Origin: Devosia sp. Root685
Lineage (GTDB): Bacteria > Pseudomonadota > Alphaproteobacteria > Rhizobiales > Devosiaceae
DNA length: 64,000 bases
Assembly (NCBI RefSeq): GCF_001427875.1
Contig: NZ_LMHK01000002.1
Location: forward strand, 1-64,000
Direction: 5' to 3'
Below are positions 8,130 through 16,728 of the stretch, one piece after another. The notes below the pieces were generated by a model. It searched no databases. It was not told where the DNA came from and saw only the letters and a list, made by a program, of their open reading frames with translations. A program made the translations under genes and the position numbers. Position 1 is the first letter of the stretch, and each line of letters opens with the position of its first letter.

Positions 8130-10018
8130 CCGACAACACGACCCCCGCCCCCCTTCCCGCCGGCCCCGAAGTCATCAAGAACTTCGTCCGCACCCTGCCC
8201 TCGGCGCCGGGCGTCTATCGCATGCTCGATGAAAACGGCGAGGTCATCTATGTCGGCAAGGCGCGCTCGCTAAAATCCCGCGTCACCAATTACACCCGCC
8301 CCGAAGGCCTCTCCGTGCGCATCCAGCGCATGATCATGGCCACGGTCTCAATGGAGTTCGTCCGCACCGAGACCGAAGCCGAGGCCCTGCTCCTCGAAGC
8401 CAATCTCATCAAGCGGCTGAAACCGCGCTTCAACGTCCTCCTCCGCGACGACAAGAGCTTTCCCTACATTCTGATCGCCACCGATCACGAGGCCCCCGAA
8501 CTCACCAAACACCGCGGCAGCCGCCGTCGCCCGGGTCACTATTTCGGCCCCTTCGCCTCCGCCGTCGCCGTCAGCCGCACCATCGCGAGCCTCCAAAAGG
8601 CCTTCCTCCTCCGCAATTGCTCCGACAGCTTTTACGCTGCAAGAACAAGACCTTGCCTCCAATACCAGATCAAGCGCTGCGCCGGCCCCTGCACCCGCGA
8701 AATCAGCCTGGAAGCCTATGGCGAACTCGTTGAAGATGCCCGCCTCTTCCTCACCGGCAAGTCCCAGACCGTCAGGGACCACCTGCAAAAGGACATGGCA
8801 TCAGCCGCCGAAAACCTCGACTTCGAACGCGCCGCCCTGATCCGCGATCGCCTCGGCGCCCTCGCCGTCGTCCAGTCACAGGGCGGCGATGCCACCGCGC
8901 GCAATGTCGAAGAAGCCGACGTTTTCGCCATTCATCACGAAGGCGGCCAGTTCTGCGTGCAGGTCTTCTTCTTCCGTGCCTTCCAGAATTGGGGCAACCA
9001 CGCCTTCCGCCCCAAGGCCGACGACTCGCTCTCCGACGCCGAAGTCCTCGAAGCCTTCATCGGCCAGTTCTACGAAGACCGCACCCCGCCAAGCCTCGTG
9101 CTCCTCAGCCACGACATGTCCGAGCGCGACGTGCTCGAAGAGGCGCTCCGCACCCGCGCCGGTCAAAAGGTCCGCGTCGAGACGCCCCAGCGCGGCGAAA
9201 AGCGCGATCTCGTCAATTACGCCCTCCAAAACGCCCGCGAAGCCCTCGGCCGCCAACTCGCCGAAGGCGCCTCCCACCGCGCCCTTTTGGAAGGCGTCGG
9301 CGAAATCTTCGGCTTGGAAGAAACCCCGCGCCGCATCGAAGTCTATGACAACTCCCACATTTCCGGCACCAATGCGGTGGGCGGCATGATCGTCGCGGGC
9401 GAAGAGGGCTTTTCCAAAAAGCACTACCGCACCTTCAACATCAAATCGACCGACATCACCCCCGGCGACGACTTTGGCATGATGCGCGAGGTCCTCACCC
9501 GCCGCTTCACCCGCCTCGCCGCCGAAAGCGAAACCGACGCCGAAGACGAGGCGACCGGCATGCCCGATTGGCCCGATGTCGTCTTCATCGACGGCGGCGC
9601 CGGCCAGCTCAATGCCGTGCGCGAAGTCGTCGCCGAACTGAACCTTGCCAAGGAAGTTGTGTTCATCGGCATCGCCAAGGGCGAAGAACGCGACGCAGGG
9701 CGCGAAAAATTCTTCATGGAAGGCAAGGACGCCTTCATGCTCCCCCACCGCGACCCCGTCCTCTACTATGTCCAGCGCCTCCGCGACGAAGCCCACCGCT
9801 TCGCCATCGGCACCCACCGCGCCCGCCGCAAAAAGGACGTGGTGAAAAACCCCCTCGACGAAATCGAAGGCATCGGCCCCACCAGAAAGCGCGCCCTCCT
9901 AAACCACTTCGGCTCCGCCAAAGCCGTAGCCCGCGCCAGCCTGACAGACCTCCAATCCATCCCCACCATCTCCAAAGCCATGGCCCAACTGGTCTACGAT
10001 CATTTCAATCGGACGTAG
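8126..10018 (+). CDS. uvrC: UvrABC excinuclease subunit C
   Basis: 630 residues, close to the family's usual size. It makes both incisions flanking a DNA lesion after loading by UvrA/UvrB. Domains in order: GIY-YIG nuclease (residues ~20-105; [20 protein letters not shown]), a Cys-containing segment ([12 protein letters not shown]), the UVR motif that contacts UvrB (~[14 protein letters not shown]), an RNase-H-like nuclease domain ([30 protein letters not shown]) and a C-terminal double helix-hairpin-helix ([17 protein letters not shown]). All core motifs are intact. In many Hyphomicrobiales pgsA follows at once; here it is 5.9 kb away. Confidence 0.96.
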   Translation: MTDNTTPAPLPAGPEVIKNFVRTLPSAPGVYRMLDENGEVIYVGKARSLKSRVTNYTRPEGLSVRIQRMIMATVSMEFVRTETEAEALLLEANLIKRLKPRFNVLLRDDKSFPYILIATDHEAPELTKHRGSRRRPGHYFGPFASAVAVSRTIASLQKAFLLRNCSDSFYAARTRPCLQYQIKRCAGPCTREISLEAYGELVEDARLFLTGKSQTVRDHLQKDMASAAENLDFERAALIRDRLGALAVVQSQGGDATARNVEEADVFAIHHEGGQFCVQVFFFRAFQNWGNHAFRPKADDSLSDAEVLEAFIGQFYEDRTPPSLVLLSHDMSERDVLEEALRTRAGQKVRVETPQRGEKRDLVNYALQNAREALGRQLAEGASHRALLEGVGEIFGLEETPRRIEVYDNSHISGTNAVGGMIVAGEEGFSKKHYRTFNIKSTDITPGDDFGMMREVLTRRFTRLAAESETDAEDEATGMPDWPDVVFIDGGAGQLNAVREVVAELNLAKEVVFIGIAKGEERDAGREKFFMEGKDAFMLPHRDPVLYYVQRLRDEAHRFAIGTHRARRKKDVVKNPLDEIEGIGPTRKRALLNHFGSAKAVARASLTDLQSIPTISKAMAQLVYDHFNRT

Positions 10019-10054
10019 CCTGACGCGACGATGGGCGTGAGGCCTTTGCCCCGA

Positions 10055-10156
10055 AGACCTCATGGTGAGGTGCGCAGCAAAGCGTAGCCTCGAACCACGA
10101 GGTTGGGCGAGTGGAGGCCCATTGCCATGCTCGCGCAAAGCACCTCACCATGAGCG
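10055..10156. repeat. 55-bp dispersed repeat, locus A (inverted pair)
   Basis: A forward copy runs from 10055 (cctcatggtgaggtgc ... cgaaccacgagg, to ~10104). It is followed after a spacer by an inverted half copy (gcacctcaccatgag, ~10139-10154). It lies just downstream of uvrC, at the left edge of the block that separates uvrC from pgsA. Confidence 0.8.
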
Positions 10157-10258
10157 CTACGTGAAAACTCTGCGGTGCTCGCGCTAAAACCCTCAGCCCC
10201 GTCGAAATCCGCTTACCTCATTCGTCGCACCATCAGAACCCCAACCCCGGAGCGTCCG

Positions 10259-10612
10259 ATGAAATTCCTCACCATGGTCAAAACCCTCAACCCCCAAACC
10301 GCCACCCAGCCTCCCGCTGCCCTGATGCACGCCATCGTACAACTCGGCATGGAAGCCGGCACGAAAATGACCGAAACCGGCGGCATGGCGCTGGCCGGCA
10401 CCGTCACCACCCGCCAGGGCCAGATGATCACCGATGGCCCCTTCGCCGAAGCCAAGGAAATGGTCGGCGGCTACGCCGTCTACGAGCTCGAAACCGAAGC
10501 CGAAATCGTCCGCTGGACCGAACGTTTCGTCGATCTCCATCGCAAGCACTGGCCGGAATGGGACGGCGAAGTCACCATTCTCCACCTCCAACAGTTCAAT
10601 ATGGCCGGCTGA
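10259..10612 (+). CDS. YCII/DGPF-domain protein
   Basis: 117 residues, a ferredoxin-like alpha/beta fold of the YciI superfamily. It shows the group's DGPFAEAKEMVGGYAVYE segment, which places Asp-Gly-Pro-Phe and the Glu-Gly/Gly-Gly turn in the usual order. Function is poorly defined; relatives often neighbour ECF sigma factors, none of which is seen here. The frame is open to 10175, but the ATG at 10259 fits the family start (MKFLTMVK). It lies 88 nt before the PNPOx-like gene and may share a transcript. Confidence 0.85.
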   Translation: MKFLTMVKTLNPQTATQPPAALMHAIVQLGMEAGTKMTETGGMALAGTVTTRQGQMITDGPFAEAKEMVGGYAVYELETEAEIVRWTERFVDLHRKHWPEWDGEVTILHLQQFNMAG

Positions 10613-10700
10613 GCGCTCCGATGTGATCGCCCCGCGTTCACATCGCCGCAACCACCCTCGCATCCACCCGTTCGTCTCCCAACCCACAAGGAGCCGAACC

Positions 10701-11204
10701 ATGACCGACGAGAACAATCACATCCTGCCGCCCGGCGAAGCGGTCGACCGCATCTGGAAGCTGGCGGAGAAGATCGACATCTGCATGTTCACCACCTGGG
10801 ACGGCAAGCAGCAGCGTAGCCGCCCCATGTCGGCCCGCATCCGCCGCGCGGAAAACGCTATCTATTTCCTCACCGATCTCGAAGGCCACAAGCTCACGGA
10901 GATCGAACAATTTCCCCACGTTTCCCTCGCCTGGGCCGACAATGGCGGCCACAAATACGCAGTCATCGCCGGCGAGGCAGAAGTCCTTAATGACCGCGCC
11001 ATGATCGCAGACCTTTGGGAAAGCTTCGACAAAGCCTGGTGGGACGACGAAAAGGATCCGCAGATCCGTATCCTCAAGGTAACGCCGGACGATGGCGAGG
11101 TTTGGGACAGCCCCAACATGCTGGTCGCCACGGCTAAAATGCTGGTCGCAGCGGCGACCGGCGCCAAGCCCGACATGGGCGACACCGCCAAGGTTCGCAT
11201 GTAA
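10701..11204 (+). CDS. Pyridoxamine-5'-phosphate-oxidase-like flavin-binding protein (general stress type)
   Basis: 167 residues with a split-barrel fold: WDGKQQRSRPMSARIRR, then AIYFLTDLEGHKLTEIE and VSLAWADNGGHKYAVIAGEA are the strands typical of the general-stress-protein-26-like branch. Members bind flavin or F420-like cofactors; this branch usually does not make pyridoxal phosphate. The ATG at 10701 has an upstream caaggagc ribosome binding site. It follows the YCII gene and precedes the exporter operon by about 100 nt. Confidence 0.85.
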   Translation: MTDENNHILPPGEAVDRIWKLAEKIDICMFTTWDGKQQRSRPMSARIRRAENAIYFLTDLEGHKLTEIEQFPHVSLAWADNGGHKYAVIAGEAEVLNDRAMIADLWESFDKAWWDDEKDPQIRILKVTPDDGEVWDSPNMLVATAKMLVAAATGAKPDMGDTAKVRM

Positions 11205-11301
11205 CACGTCCCGCCCGCGGCTCACCCCGCGGGCCTTTCTTTCCATCCCTTCCTACGCCCCGAGAATCGGTTAGCTTGCCCTGCCTTTGGGGAGGGGACA
11301 C

Positions 11302-12300
11302 ATGGCTATCATCTCGGCATCATCAGTCGAAAAAGTCTTCCGCCAGCCCAAGCGCCAGGCCGGGTTCGGCGGCGCCATCCGCAGCCTGTTCTCCCGCGAA
11401 TTCACCGAAATTCGCGCCGTCGATGGCATTTCCTTCGCCATCGAGCCCGGCGAAGCCGTGGGCTATCTCGGCCCCAACGGCGCCGGCAAATCCACCATGA
11501 TCAAGATGATGACCGGCATTCTGGTCCCATCTTCGGGCACGGTGGAAGTCCTCGGCCGCGAGCCCCATAGCCACCGCATCACCAATGCCGCCGAAATCGG
11601 CGTCGTCTTCGGCCAGCGCAGCCAACTCTGGTGGGACCTGCCCGTCCGCGACAGCTTTGAGCTCAACCGCCACATCTACGACATCCCCGCCCCGCGCTTT
11701 GCCGACAACCTCGCGCGCCTCACCGCCATGCTCGACATGGCATTCTATATCGACCGCCCCGTCCGCCAATTGAGCCTCGGCCAGCGCATGCGCGCCGAAA
11801 TCGCCATGGCCCTGCTGCACGATCCCAAAATCCTGTTCCTCGACGAACCCACCATCGGCCTCGATGTCGTCGCCAAGGACACGGTTCGAAAATTCCTCGC
11901 CGAAGTAAACCGCGAGCGCGGCACCACTATCATTCTCACCACCCACGACCTCGTTGATATCGAGGAAATCTGCCCGCGCCTCATCATGGTCGACGACGGC
12001 AAACTGCTCTTCGACGGCGAACTCAAACACCTCCGCACCGCCCTCGGCTCCCGCCGCCGCCTAAAACTCGAATTCGGCACCGATCCCGGTCCCATCACTC
12101 TCAAAACCGCTGCGCTCGTCACCGACGAAGGCGCGGCAAAGCACTTCCTCCTCGAAAGCGAACAGACCTCCATTCTCGATGTCCTGACCGAACTCGGCTC
12201 CGGCCACGATCTCAAGGACGTAAAGCTCGAAGAGCCCGACATCGAAGAGGTGATCCGCACCTTTTATCGCAACAAGGCCCAGACGGGAGCCGCGCCATGA
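11302..12300 (+). CDS. ABC exporter ATP-binding protein (ABC-2 type)
   Basis: 332 residues. Walker A GPNGAGKST, Q-loop in VVFGQRSQLWWDLP, signature LSLGQRMRAEIAMALL, Walker B KILFLDEPTIGLD and the H-loop TTHDL are all present in order. The long N-terminal lead with SLFSREFTEIRAVDGISF and the GQRSQLWWDLP sequence match the branch that works with ABC2_membrane_6-type permeases (the viologen-exporter-like group). A C-terminal extension of about 90 residues follows the nucleotide-binding domain. The ATG at 11302 has gggagggg upstream. Its stop overlaps the next permease start (ATGA), so it forms an operon with two permeases. Confidence 0.9.
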   Translation: MAIISASSVEKVFRQPKRQAGFGGAIRSLFSREFTEIRAVDGISFAIEPGEAVGYLGPNGAGKSTMIKMMTGILVPSSGTVEVLGREPHSHRITNAAEIGVVFGQRSQLWWDLPVRDSFELNRHIYDIPAPRFADNLARLTAMLDMAFYIDRPVRQLSLGQRMRAEIAMALLHDPKILFLDEPTIGLDVVAKDTVRKFLAEVNRERGTTIILTTHDLVDIEEICPRLIMVDDGKLLFDGELKHLRTALGSRRRLKLEFGTDPGPITLKTAALVTDEGAAKHFLLESEQTSILDVLTELGSGHDLKDVKLEEPDIEEVIRTFYRNKAQTGAAP

Positions 12301-13100
12301 AGCTCGCCGCCTATCCGGCCTTCACCGCCACGGCCTTCCAGTCCCGCCTCGCTTATCGCAATCAGGTCTGGTCGGGCGTTTTCGGCGAACTGGTTTTTAT
12401 GTTCGCCCGCATCGCTATCTGGACATCCGTCTTCAGCACCGTGGCCTCGAGTAGCGTCGATGGCGTGACGCTGCCGCAGATGATCACCTATGCCCTCCTC
12501 GCGGGCCCGGTGCTCTATTGGGATTATTCGCGCCTGCTGCGCGATATCGGCACGGCGGTAAAATCGGGCGACATCGCCGTCTACCTGCTCAAGCCCCTGC
12601 TCTACCCGGCCTATATGCTGGCCAGCCACATCGGCAATTTCCTCTTCGATCTGCTCACGGTCACCGTGCCGGTAGCAATCATCATCGCCTTCACAGTCGG
12701 CCTCGTGCCCCCCGCGAGCCTCTTCCATGGCTTCGCGTTCCTGGCCTTCTGGTTCCTCTCCTTCGCCATGCTGTTTCTGCTGACCGCCATCCTTGGCCTC
12801 GCCGCCTTCTGGTTGATGACTGCCGATTCCCTCGACTGGTTCTTCAACAGCATCATGACGCTGCTTGCCGGCGGCATCGTCCCGCTCTGGTTCTTCCCCG
12901 GCTGGCTCGCCGCCATCGCGGGCAACCTCCCCTTCGCCTGGGTCTCTTACTATCCCGCCGCCATTTATATCGGGCAATTGGACCCGGCCCAGGTGCTGAC
13001 GGCCTTCGTCGTCGGCCTCCTCTGGTTCGCCGTGTTGCTGGGCTTCCTGCTCTGGATCTGGGCCAGGGCGCGCCACCGCCTCATCGTGCAGGGAGGCTGA
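12297..13100 (+). CDS. ABC-2 family exporter permease, first subunit
   Basis: 267 residues, about six membrane segments. It begins with a short cytosolic stretch (ATAFQSRLAYRNQVWSGVFG) and contains ISYALL-type sequence (LPQMITYALLAGPVLYWDYS) and SGDIAVYLLKPLLYPAYML, the conserved loop of this permease group. Start overlaps the ATPase stop by 4 nt. It is expected to pair with the following permease in one heterodimeric channel. Substrate unknown; relatives act on organic cations or antibiotics. Confidence 0.87.
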   Translation: MKLAAYPAFTATAFQSRLAYRNQVWSGVFGELVFMFARIAIWTSVFSTVASSSVDGVTLPQMITYALLAGPVLYWDYSRLLRDIGTAVKSGDIAVYLLKPLLYPAYMLASHIGNFLFDLLTVTVPVAIIIAFTVGLVPPASLFHGFAFLAFWFLSFAMLFLLTAILGLAAFWLMTADSLDWFFNSIMTLLAGGIVPLWFFPGWLAAIAGNLPFAWVSYYPAAIYIGQLDPAQVLTAFVVGLLWFAVLLGFLLWIWARARHRLIVQGG

Positions 13101-13101
13101 T

Positions 13102-13902
13102 ATGGCTCGTCTTCACATTGTTATTCCGGCGCTGGTCCACGCCTTCATCAAGAGCAAGACCGAATATCCCGGGGCCATGGTGCTGGGCTGGCTGTCCCAA
13201 TTCGCCGCCTATGGCTCCATGTACACCACCATTTCCCTCATTCTGGCGCGCTTCGGTACGCTGGGCGGCTGGGTCTGGCCTGAAATCGCCCTGCTCCTGT
13301 CGTTCCATCTCCTCGCCTATTCGCTCGGCGCCTCGCTCAGCTTCGTGCAATTCCGCGAGATGGAAGAAAAGGTGCGCATGGGCACGATGGACGCCATCCT
13401 CGTAAAACCCATCAGCCCCTGGACCTATATCGTCTTTTCCGGCCTCAATATCGGATATGCCGGGCACATCATCCTCGCCATCGGCCTGATGGTCTGGGCG
13501 CTCTCCCAGGTTGAGGTCACCTGGACCATTCAGTCAGCGCTGATGTTTCTCTGCTACCTCGTCAGCGCCGCGATGATCGTAGCCGCCATCATGACCATGA
13601 TCGGCGCCACCGCGCTTGTCTGGGTCAAGTCCAACCATCTTTTCTCGATCTTCTTCGGCTTCTGGGAATTGGCCCGCTACCCGCTCAACATCTTCCCCCT
13701 GCCCTTGCAGATTCTCATGCTCACCTTCGCGCCGCTGGCCTTCATGGCCTATGTCCCCGTGGCCGCAACGCTCGGCAAACCAGTCCCCCTCCTCGGCGAT
13801 TGGGCTGGCCTCGCCTCCCTGTTGGCAGGCCCCCTCGCCGTTCTCCTGGGCACCCTCCACTGGCGCCACTGCATCCGCAACTATCAGGGCGCGGGTGGAT
13901 AA
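13102..13902 (+). CDS. ABC-2 family exporter permease, second subunit
   Basis: 266 residues with six predicted membrane segments; same family as the preceding gene, sharing the layout LLSFHLLAYSLGASLSFVQF then VRMGTMDAILVKPISPWTY. It starts one base after the previous stop, so translation is coupled. The three genes together form a complete exporter (ATPase and two different permeases). The operon ends before a copy of the 55-bp repeat, which leads into the aroG leader region. Confidence 0.87.
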   Translation: MARLHIVIPALVHAFIKSKTEYPGAMVLGWLSQFAAYGSMYTTISLILARFGTLGGWVWPEIALLLSFHLLAYSLGASLSFVQFREMEEKVRMGTMDAILVKPISPWTYIVFSGLNIGYAGHIILAIGLMVWALSQVEVTWTIQSALMFLCYLVSAAMIVAAIMTMIGATALVWVKSNHLFSIFFGFWELARYPLNIFPLPLQILMLTFAPLAFMAYVPVAATLGKPVPLLGDWAGLASLLAGPLAVLLGTLHWRHCIRNYQGAGG

Positions 13903-13916
13903 AGCCAAAATCTGCA

Positions 13917-13973
13917 GTAGCCCTCATGGTGAGGTGCGCAGCGTAGCGAAGCCTCGAACCACGAGGGCGTGGC
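13917..13973. repeat. 55-bp dispersed repeat, locus B (single copy)
   Basis: gtagccctcatggtgaggtg ... cgaaccacgagggcgtggc. Its ends pair (ccctcatggt with accacgaggg). It lies between the exporter operon and the aroG leader. Confidence 0.8.
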
Positions 13974-14094
13974 GCCCCGGCCGGCCCTTCTCCTCCCCCT
14001 ACCAGGGGGAGGCCGGGTGGGGGTCCTTGCCCTAGCCCACCCCTCCCAAAGTCGGGACTCGACACCTCCAGAATCCTCCGCTACACATTTGCCC

Positions 14095-14169
14095 ATGATC
14101 AACGCAGCGACCTTTTATTGGTATTTTAGCTATCCGCTCCCGGCGGAGGCTATCGCGCGCGTGTCCTGA
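14095..14169 (+). CDS. Leader peptide of aroG, rich in Phe/Tyr/Trp codons
   Basis: A 24-codon reading frame, MINAATFYWYFSYPLPAEAI then ARVS and TGA. Six of seven consecutive codons (residues 7-13) specify aromatic amino acids (Phe-Tyr-Trp-Tyr-Phe-Ser-Tyr). Its stop is 96 nt before the start of a DAHP synthase, the first enzyme of aromatic amino acid synthesis, and a terminator lies in between. This is the layout of ribosome-mediated attenuation: stalling at scarce charged tRNA would prevent termination. The aromatic run and the position are seen directly; regulation is inferred. No strong ribosome binding site is visible before the ATG. Confidence 0.75.
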   Translation: MINAATFYWYFSYPLPAEAIARVS

Positions 14170-14229
14170 TCCCCTAGAGACCAGACCCAAATCGCAAGCC
14201 AGCCGCCCGAATCCCGAGGCGGCTTTTTT
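14142..14229 (+). promoter_or_regulatory. Transcription attenuator with alternative antiterminator before aroG
   Basis: The terminator stem is gccgcc (14202-14207) with ggcggc (14218-14223), followed by six T (14224-14229). An alternative pairing can use ggcgg plus ggct (14142-14151, inside the leader peptide frame) against agcc (14197-14200) and ccgcc (14203-14207). This occupies the terminator's 5' arm. A ribosome stalled at the aromatic codons (about 14113-14133) would leave that upstream segment free and favour read-through. Pairings were made by eye; energies were not computed. Confidence 0.65.
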
Positions 14230-14265
14230 GTTGGCCCCTCGACTAAAAACTCCGAGGACCATCAA

Positions 14266-15339
14266 ATGCTCAAATCCACCGACGACCTTCGCATCACCGA
14301 AATAAAACCGCTGACCACGCCCATCGAGGTCATGCGTCAGCACCCGCGCACCGACGCCGCTACCCGCACCGTCCTCGCCGCCCGCCACGCCTTCCACAAT
14401 ATTCTGACCGGTCAGGACGACCGGCTCGCCGTCATCGTCGGCCCCTGCTCCATCCACGATCCCAAGGCGGCGATGGACTATGCCAACCGCCTCGTCGCGC
14501 TGCGCGAAACGCTCGGCGATCGCCTCGAAATCATCATGCGCGTCTACTTCGAAAAACCCCGCACCACCGTGGGCTGGAAGGGTCTGATCAACGATCCCGA
14601 TCTCGATGGCAGCTTCAACATCACCCAGGGGTTGCACACCGCCCGCACCCTGCTGCTCGATGTCGCCAATCTCGGCCTCCCCGCCGCCTGCGAATTCCTC
14701 GACATGACGACCCCGCAATACATTGCCGACCTCGTCTCCTGGGCCGCCATCGGCGCCCGCACCACCGAGTCGCAGATCCACCGCGAACTGGCCTCCGGCC
14801 TCTCCTGCCCCGTCGGCTTCAAGAACGGCACCGATGGCAATGTCAAAATCGCCCTCGACGCCGTGCTCTCGGCATCGAACCCGCACCATTTCCTCGCCGT
14901 CACCAAAGACGGCCGCTCCGCCATCGCCGCCACATCAGGCAATGAGGACTGCCACATCATCCTCCGCGGCGGCAAAACCACCAATTACGACGCCCAGAGC
15001 GTCGAAGCCGCGGCTCAGGCCGCGACCAAGGCCGGCCTCAACCCAGCCATCATGATCGACGCCAGCCACGCCAATTCCTCGAAGGATCCGGAAAACCAGC
15101 CGCGCGTCCTCGCCGACATCGGCACCCAGCTCACCGCCGGCGACAAACGCATCATCGGCGTCATGATTGAATCGAACCTCGTCGCCGGCCGTCAGGATCT
15201 CATCCCCGGCCAGGACCTCGTCTACGGCCAATCCATCACCGACGGCTGCATCGATTGGGACACGACGGTTAAAGCCCTAACCGCCCTCGCCGAAGCCGTC
15301 GAAAAGCGCCGCGCGGTCAATAATCAGGCTGTTGCCTGA
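14266..15339 (+). CDS. aroG: 3-deoxy-7-phosphoheptulonate synthase, class I (AroG/F/H type)
   Basis: Condenses phosphoenolpyruvate and erythrose 4-phosphate, the entry step of the shikimate pathway. The 357-residue length matches the enterobacterial enzymes. Motifs: VIVGPCSIHDP, MRVYFEKPRTTVGWKGL, GARTTESQIHRELASGLSCP, VGFKNGTDG and the metal-site DASHANS. The N-terminal ~50 residues, which carry feedback-inhibitor contacts in this class, are present. Which aromatic amino acid inhibits it cannot be read safely. Many Hyphomicrobiales rely on the unrelated class II enzyme, so this may be a second isozyme. Expression is likely controlled by the upstream leader peptide. Confidence 0.95.
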   Translation: MLKSTDDLRITEIKPLTTPIEVMRQHPRTDAATRTVLAARHAFHNILTGQDDRLAVIVGPCSIHDPKAAMDYANRLVALRETLGDRLEIIMRVYFEKPRTTVGWKGLINDPDLDGSFNITQGLHTARTLLLDVANLGLPAACEFLDMTTPQYIADLVSWAAIGARTTESQIHRELASGLSCPVGFKNGTDGNVKIALDAVLSASNPHHFLAVTKDGRSAIAATSGNEDCHIILRGGKTTNYDAQSVEAAAQAATKAGLNPAIMIDASHANSSKDPENQPRVLADIGTQLTAGDKRIIGVMIESNLVAGRQDLIPGQDLVYGQSITDGCIDWDTTVKALTALAEAVEKRRAVNNQAVA

Positions 15340-15351
15340 TCTCAAACGCAA

Positions 15352-15382
15352 AAGCGCCCCCTTCCTTTGGATAGGGGCGCTT
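15352..15382. terminator. Hairpin between convergent genes
   Basis: aagcgcccc (15352-15360) pairs with ggggcgctt (15374-15382). On the minus strand it is followed by tttgcg, so it serves the small membrane-protein pair better than aroG, which lacks a T run here. Confidence 0.55.
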
Positions 15383-15405
15383 GCAAATGAGAGATCGAAG
15401 CCGGA

Positions 15406-15534
15406 CTATTCAGCAGCAGTTGGGTGATGGTCGTCGCGCGCCGCATCGTCTTGGCGCTTAAGATAGAGGCCAAACGCTATCAGCGTACCGAAAACAAAAA
15501 CCGGCCAAAGCCAGAGGATCAGCGTCGTATTCAC
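15406..15534 (-). CDS. Tiny single-span membrane protein (42 aa)
   Basis: GTG start at 15534, stop at 15406. One hydrophobic helix (LILWLWPVFVFGTLIAFGLY) follows four N-terminal residues; then a basic spot (LKRQD) and an acidic/His tail (DDAARDDHHPTAAE). The strong ribosome binding site ggagga lies inside the last codons of the preceding gene, whose TAG directly precedes this GTG, so translation is surely coupled. I do not recognise the family. Its size and coupling to another small membrane protein suggest a subunit or regulator of a membrane complex; that is inference. Confidence 0.6.
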   Translation of the reverse strand: MNTTLILWLWPVFVFGTLIAFGLYLKRQDDAARDDHHPTAAE

Positions 15535-15768
15535 CTAGTCCTCCATTCCTTTGAGCAATCGTCTTGCAAACATATGTACCATAAGGGCGATGGTTAAGCC
15601 AAACCCGCTTAGCGCGACTATGTTCAATATGTTGGTACTGGGATGTATCGTTCCAAGACCAAACCCGATGAAGGGCGCAACGAGCGCTGCAAGTACAGTC
15701 CCTGAAGAAACAGCATTAAAAAACGTGGCAGTGAGTTTACGCTGCTCATTCCTTGCGGACTTGTTCAC
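15535..15768 (-). CDS. Small two-span membrane protein (77 aa)
   Basis: GTG start with ggag upstream. Basic N terminus (NKSARNEQRKLTATFF), then two membrane helices (SSGTVLAALVAPFIGFGLG and NIVALSGFGLTIALMVHMF) and a short RRLLKGMED tail. It is the first gene of a two-gene unit with the 42-residue protein. No family recognised. It is divergent from pgsA, with about 130 nt between the two starts. Confidence 0.65.
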   Translation of the reverse strand: MNKSARNEQRKLTATFFNAVSSGTVLAALVAPFIGFGLGTIHPSTNILNIVALSGFGLTIALMVHMFARRLLKGMED

Positions 15769-15898
15769 TGCGCTCCGCCCTCAACAGCTCATGAACTCGA
15801 CCAGCACCACATCAGACGAGCCGCCAAAAGTCGAGTACTCCTTGGCTCATCCCCTCGCCACCCTTGACCCCCCGCCCCCATTCCTGTTCTGTCCCCCC

Positions 15899-16468
15899 AT
15901 GGCCAGAAACCCGCTCACCCTCGTCCCGAATATCATCACCATTGCCCGCATCGCGGCGATCGTCCCCATCGTCTATCTGGTGATGGACGGCGACCTTACC
16001 CTGCGCATCATCGCACTGGTGCTCTACGTTATTGCGGCGGCCAGCGATTGGGTCGACGGCTACCTCGCCCGCGCCTGGAACCAATATTCCGACCTCGGCC
16101 GCATGCTCGACCCTATCGCCGACAAAATCCTCGTCGGCATCCTCATCGCCGCCCTCGCCTGGGATGGCAGCTTTTCCGGCTGGGACATGATCCCGGCCTG
16201 CGCCATCCTCTTCCGCGAGTTCTTCATCCCCGGCCTGCGCGAATTCCTTGGCAACGCCGCCGTGGTTCTCCCCGTCAGCCGGTTGGCCAAGTGGAAAACC
16301 ACCATCCAGCTCGTCGCCCTCGCCGTGGTCCTCGTCGAGCCCCTCGTCCCCGGCCTGCGTCTCGTGTCCGATGTGATCCTCTGGGCCGCCGGCGCGATCA
16401 CCATCTGGACCGGCTGGAATTACCTCCGCGCCTCCTGGCCGCACCTTTCCGGCACCACAGCGAAATGA
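15899..16468 (+). CDS. pgsA: CDP-diacylglycerol-glycerol-3-phosphate 3-phosphatidyltransferase
   Basis: Makes phosphatidylglycerol phosphate in the inner membrane. 189 residues, several membrane helices. The CDP-alcohol phosphotransferase signature DGYLAR...GRMLDPIADK contains all expected Asp and Gly positions (D-G-x2-A-R-x8-G-x3-D-x3-D). The frame is open far upstream, but the ATG at 15899 (MARNPLTLVPNIITIARI) matches the family start. The stop overlaps moaD by 4 nt. pgsA usually follows uvrC in related genomes; here a 5.9-kb block separates them. Confidence 0.93.
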   Translation: MARNPLTLVPNIITIARIAAIVPIVYLVMDGDLTLRIIALVLYVIAAASDWVDGYLARAWNQYSDLGRMLDPIADKILVGILIAALAWDGSFSGWDMIPACAILFREFFIPGLREFLGNAAVVLPVSRLAKWKTTIQLVALAVVLVEPLVPGLRLVSDVILWAAGAITIWTGWNYLRASWPHLSGTTAK

Positions 16469-16716
16469 AAATCCTCTATTTCGCCTGGCTCCGCGAACGC
16501 CTCAACCGCGCCAGCGACGACGTCACCCCGCCCGCCGAGGTAAGAACCCTCAACGACCTCATCACCTGGCTCCGCGCCAATGACGAAGCCCTCGACCTCG
16601 CCATGGCGAACCCCAAACAGTTCAAGCTCTCAAAAAACGCCCGCATCGTCCCCTGGGAAACCGAGATCACAGATGCCGACACCATAGCTATCCTGCCGCC
16701 GATGACAGGCGGCTGA
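16465..16716 (+). CDS. moaD: Molybdopterin synthase small (sulfur-carrier) subunit
   Basis: 83 residues, ubiquitin-like fold. It starts MKILYFAWLRERL and ends in the Gly-Gly needed for thiocarboxylation (ILPPMTGG). With MoaE it converts cyclic pyranopterin monophosphate to molybdopterin. Start overlaps the pgsA stop (ATGA). A long palindrome separates it from moaE. Confidence 0.92.
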   Translation: MKILYFAWLRERLNRASDDVTPPAEVRTLNDLITWLRANDEALDLAMANPKQFKLSKNARIVPWETEITDADTIAILPPMTGG

Positions 16717-16728
16717 CTCACCCACGGC

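Noticed and set aside
8876-9817. Long open frame opposite uvrC
   Set aside because: Composition (Gly, Glu, Phe, Val, Ala) is that of a reverse-complement shadow of G/C-rich codons.
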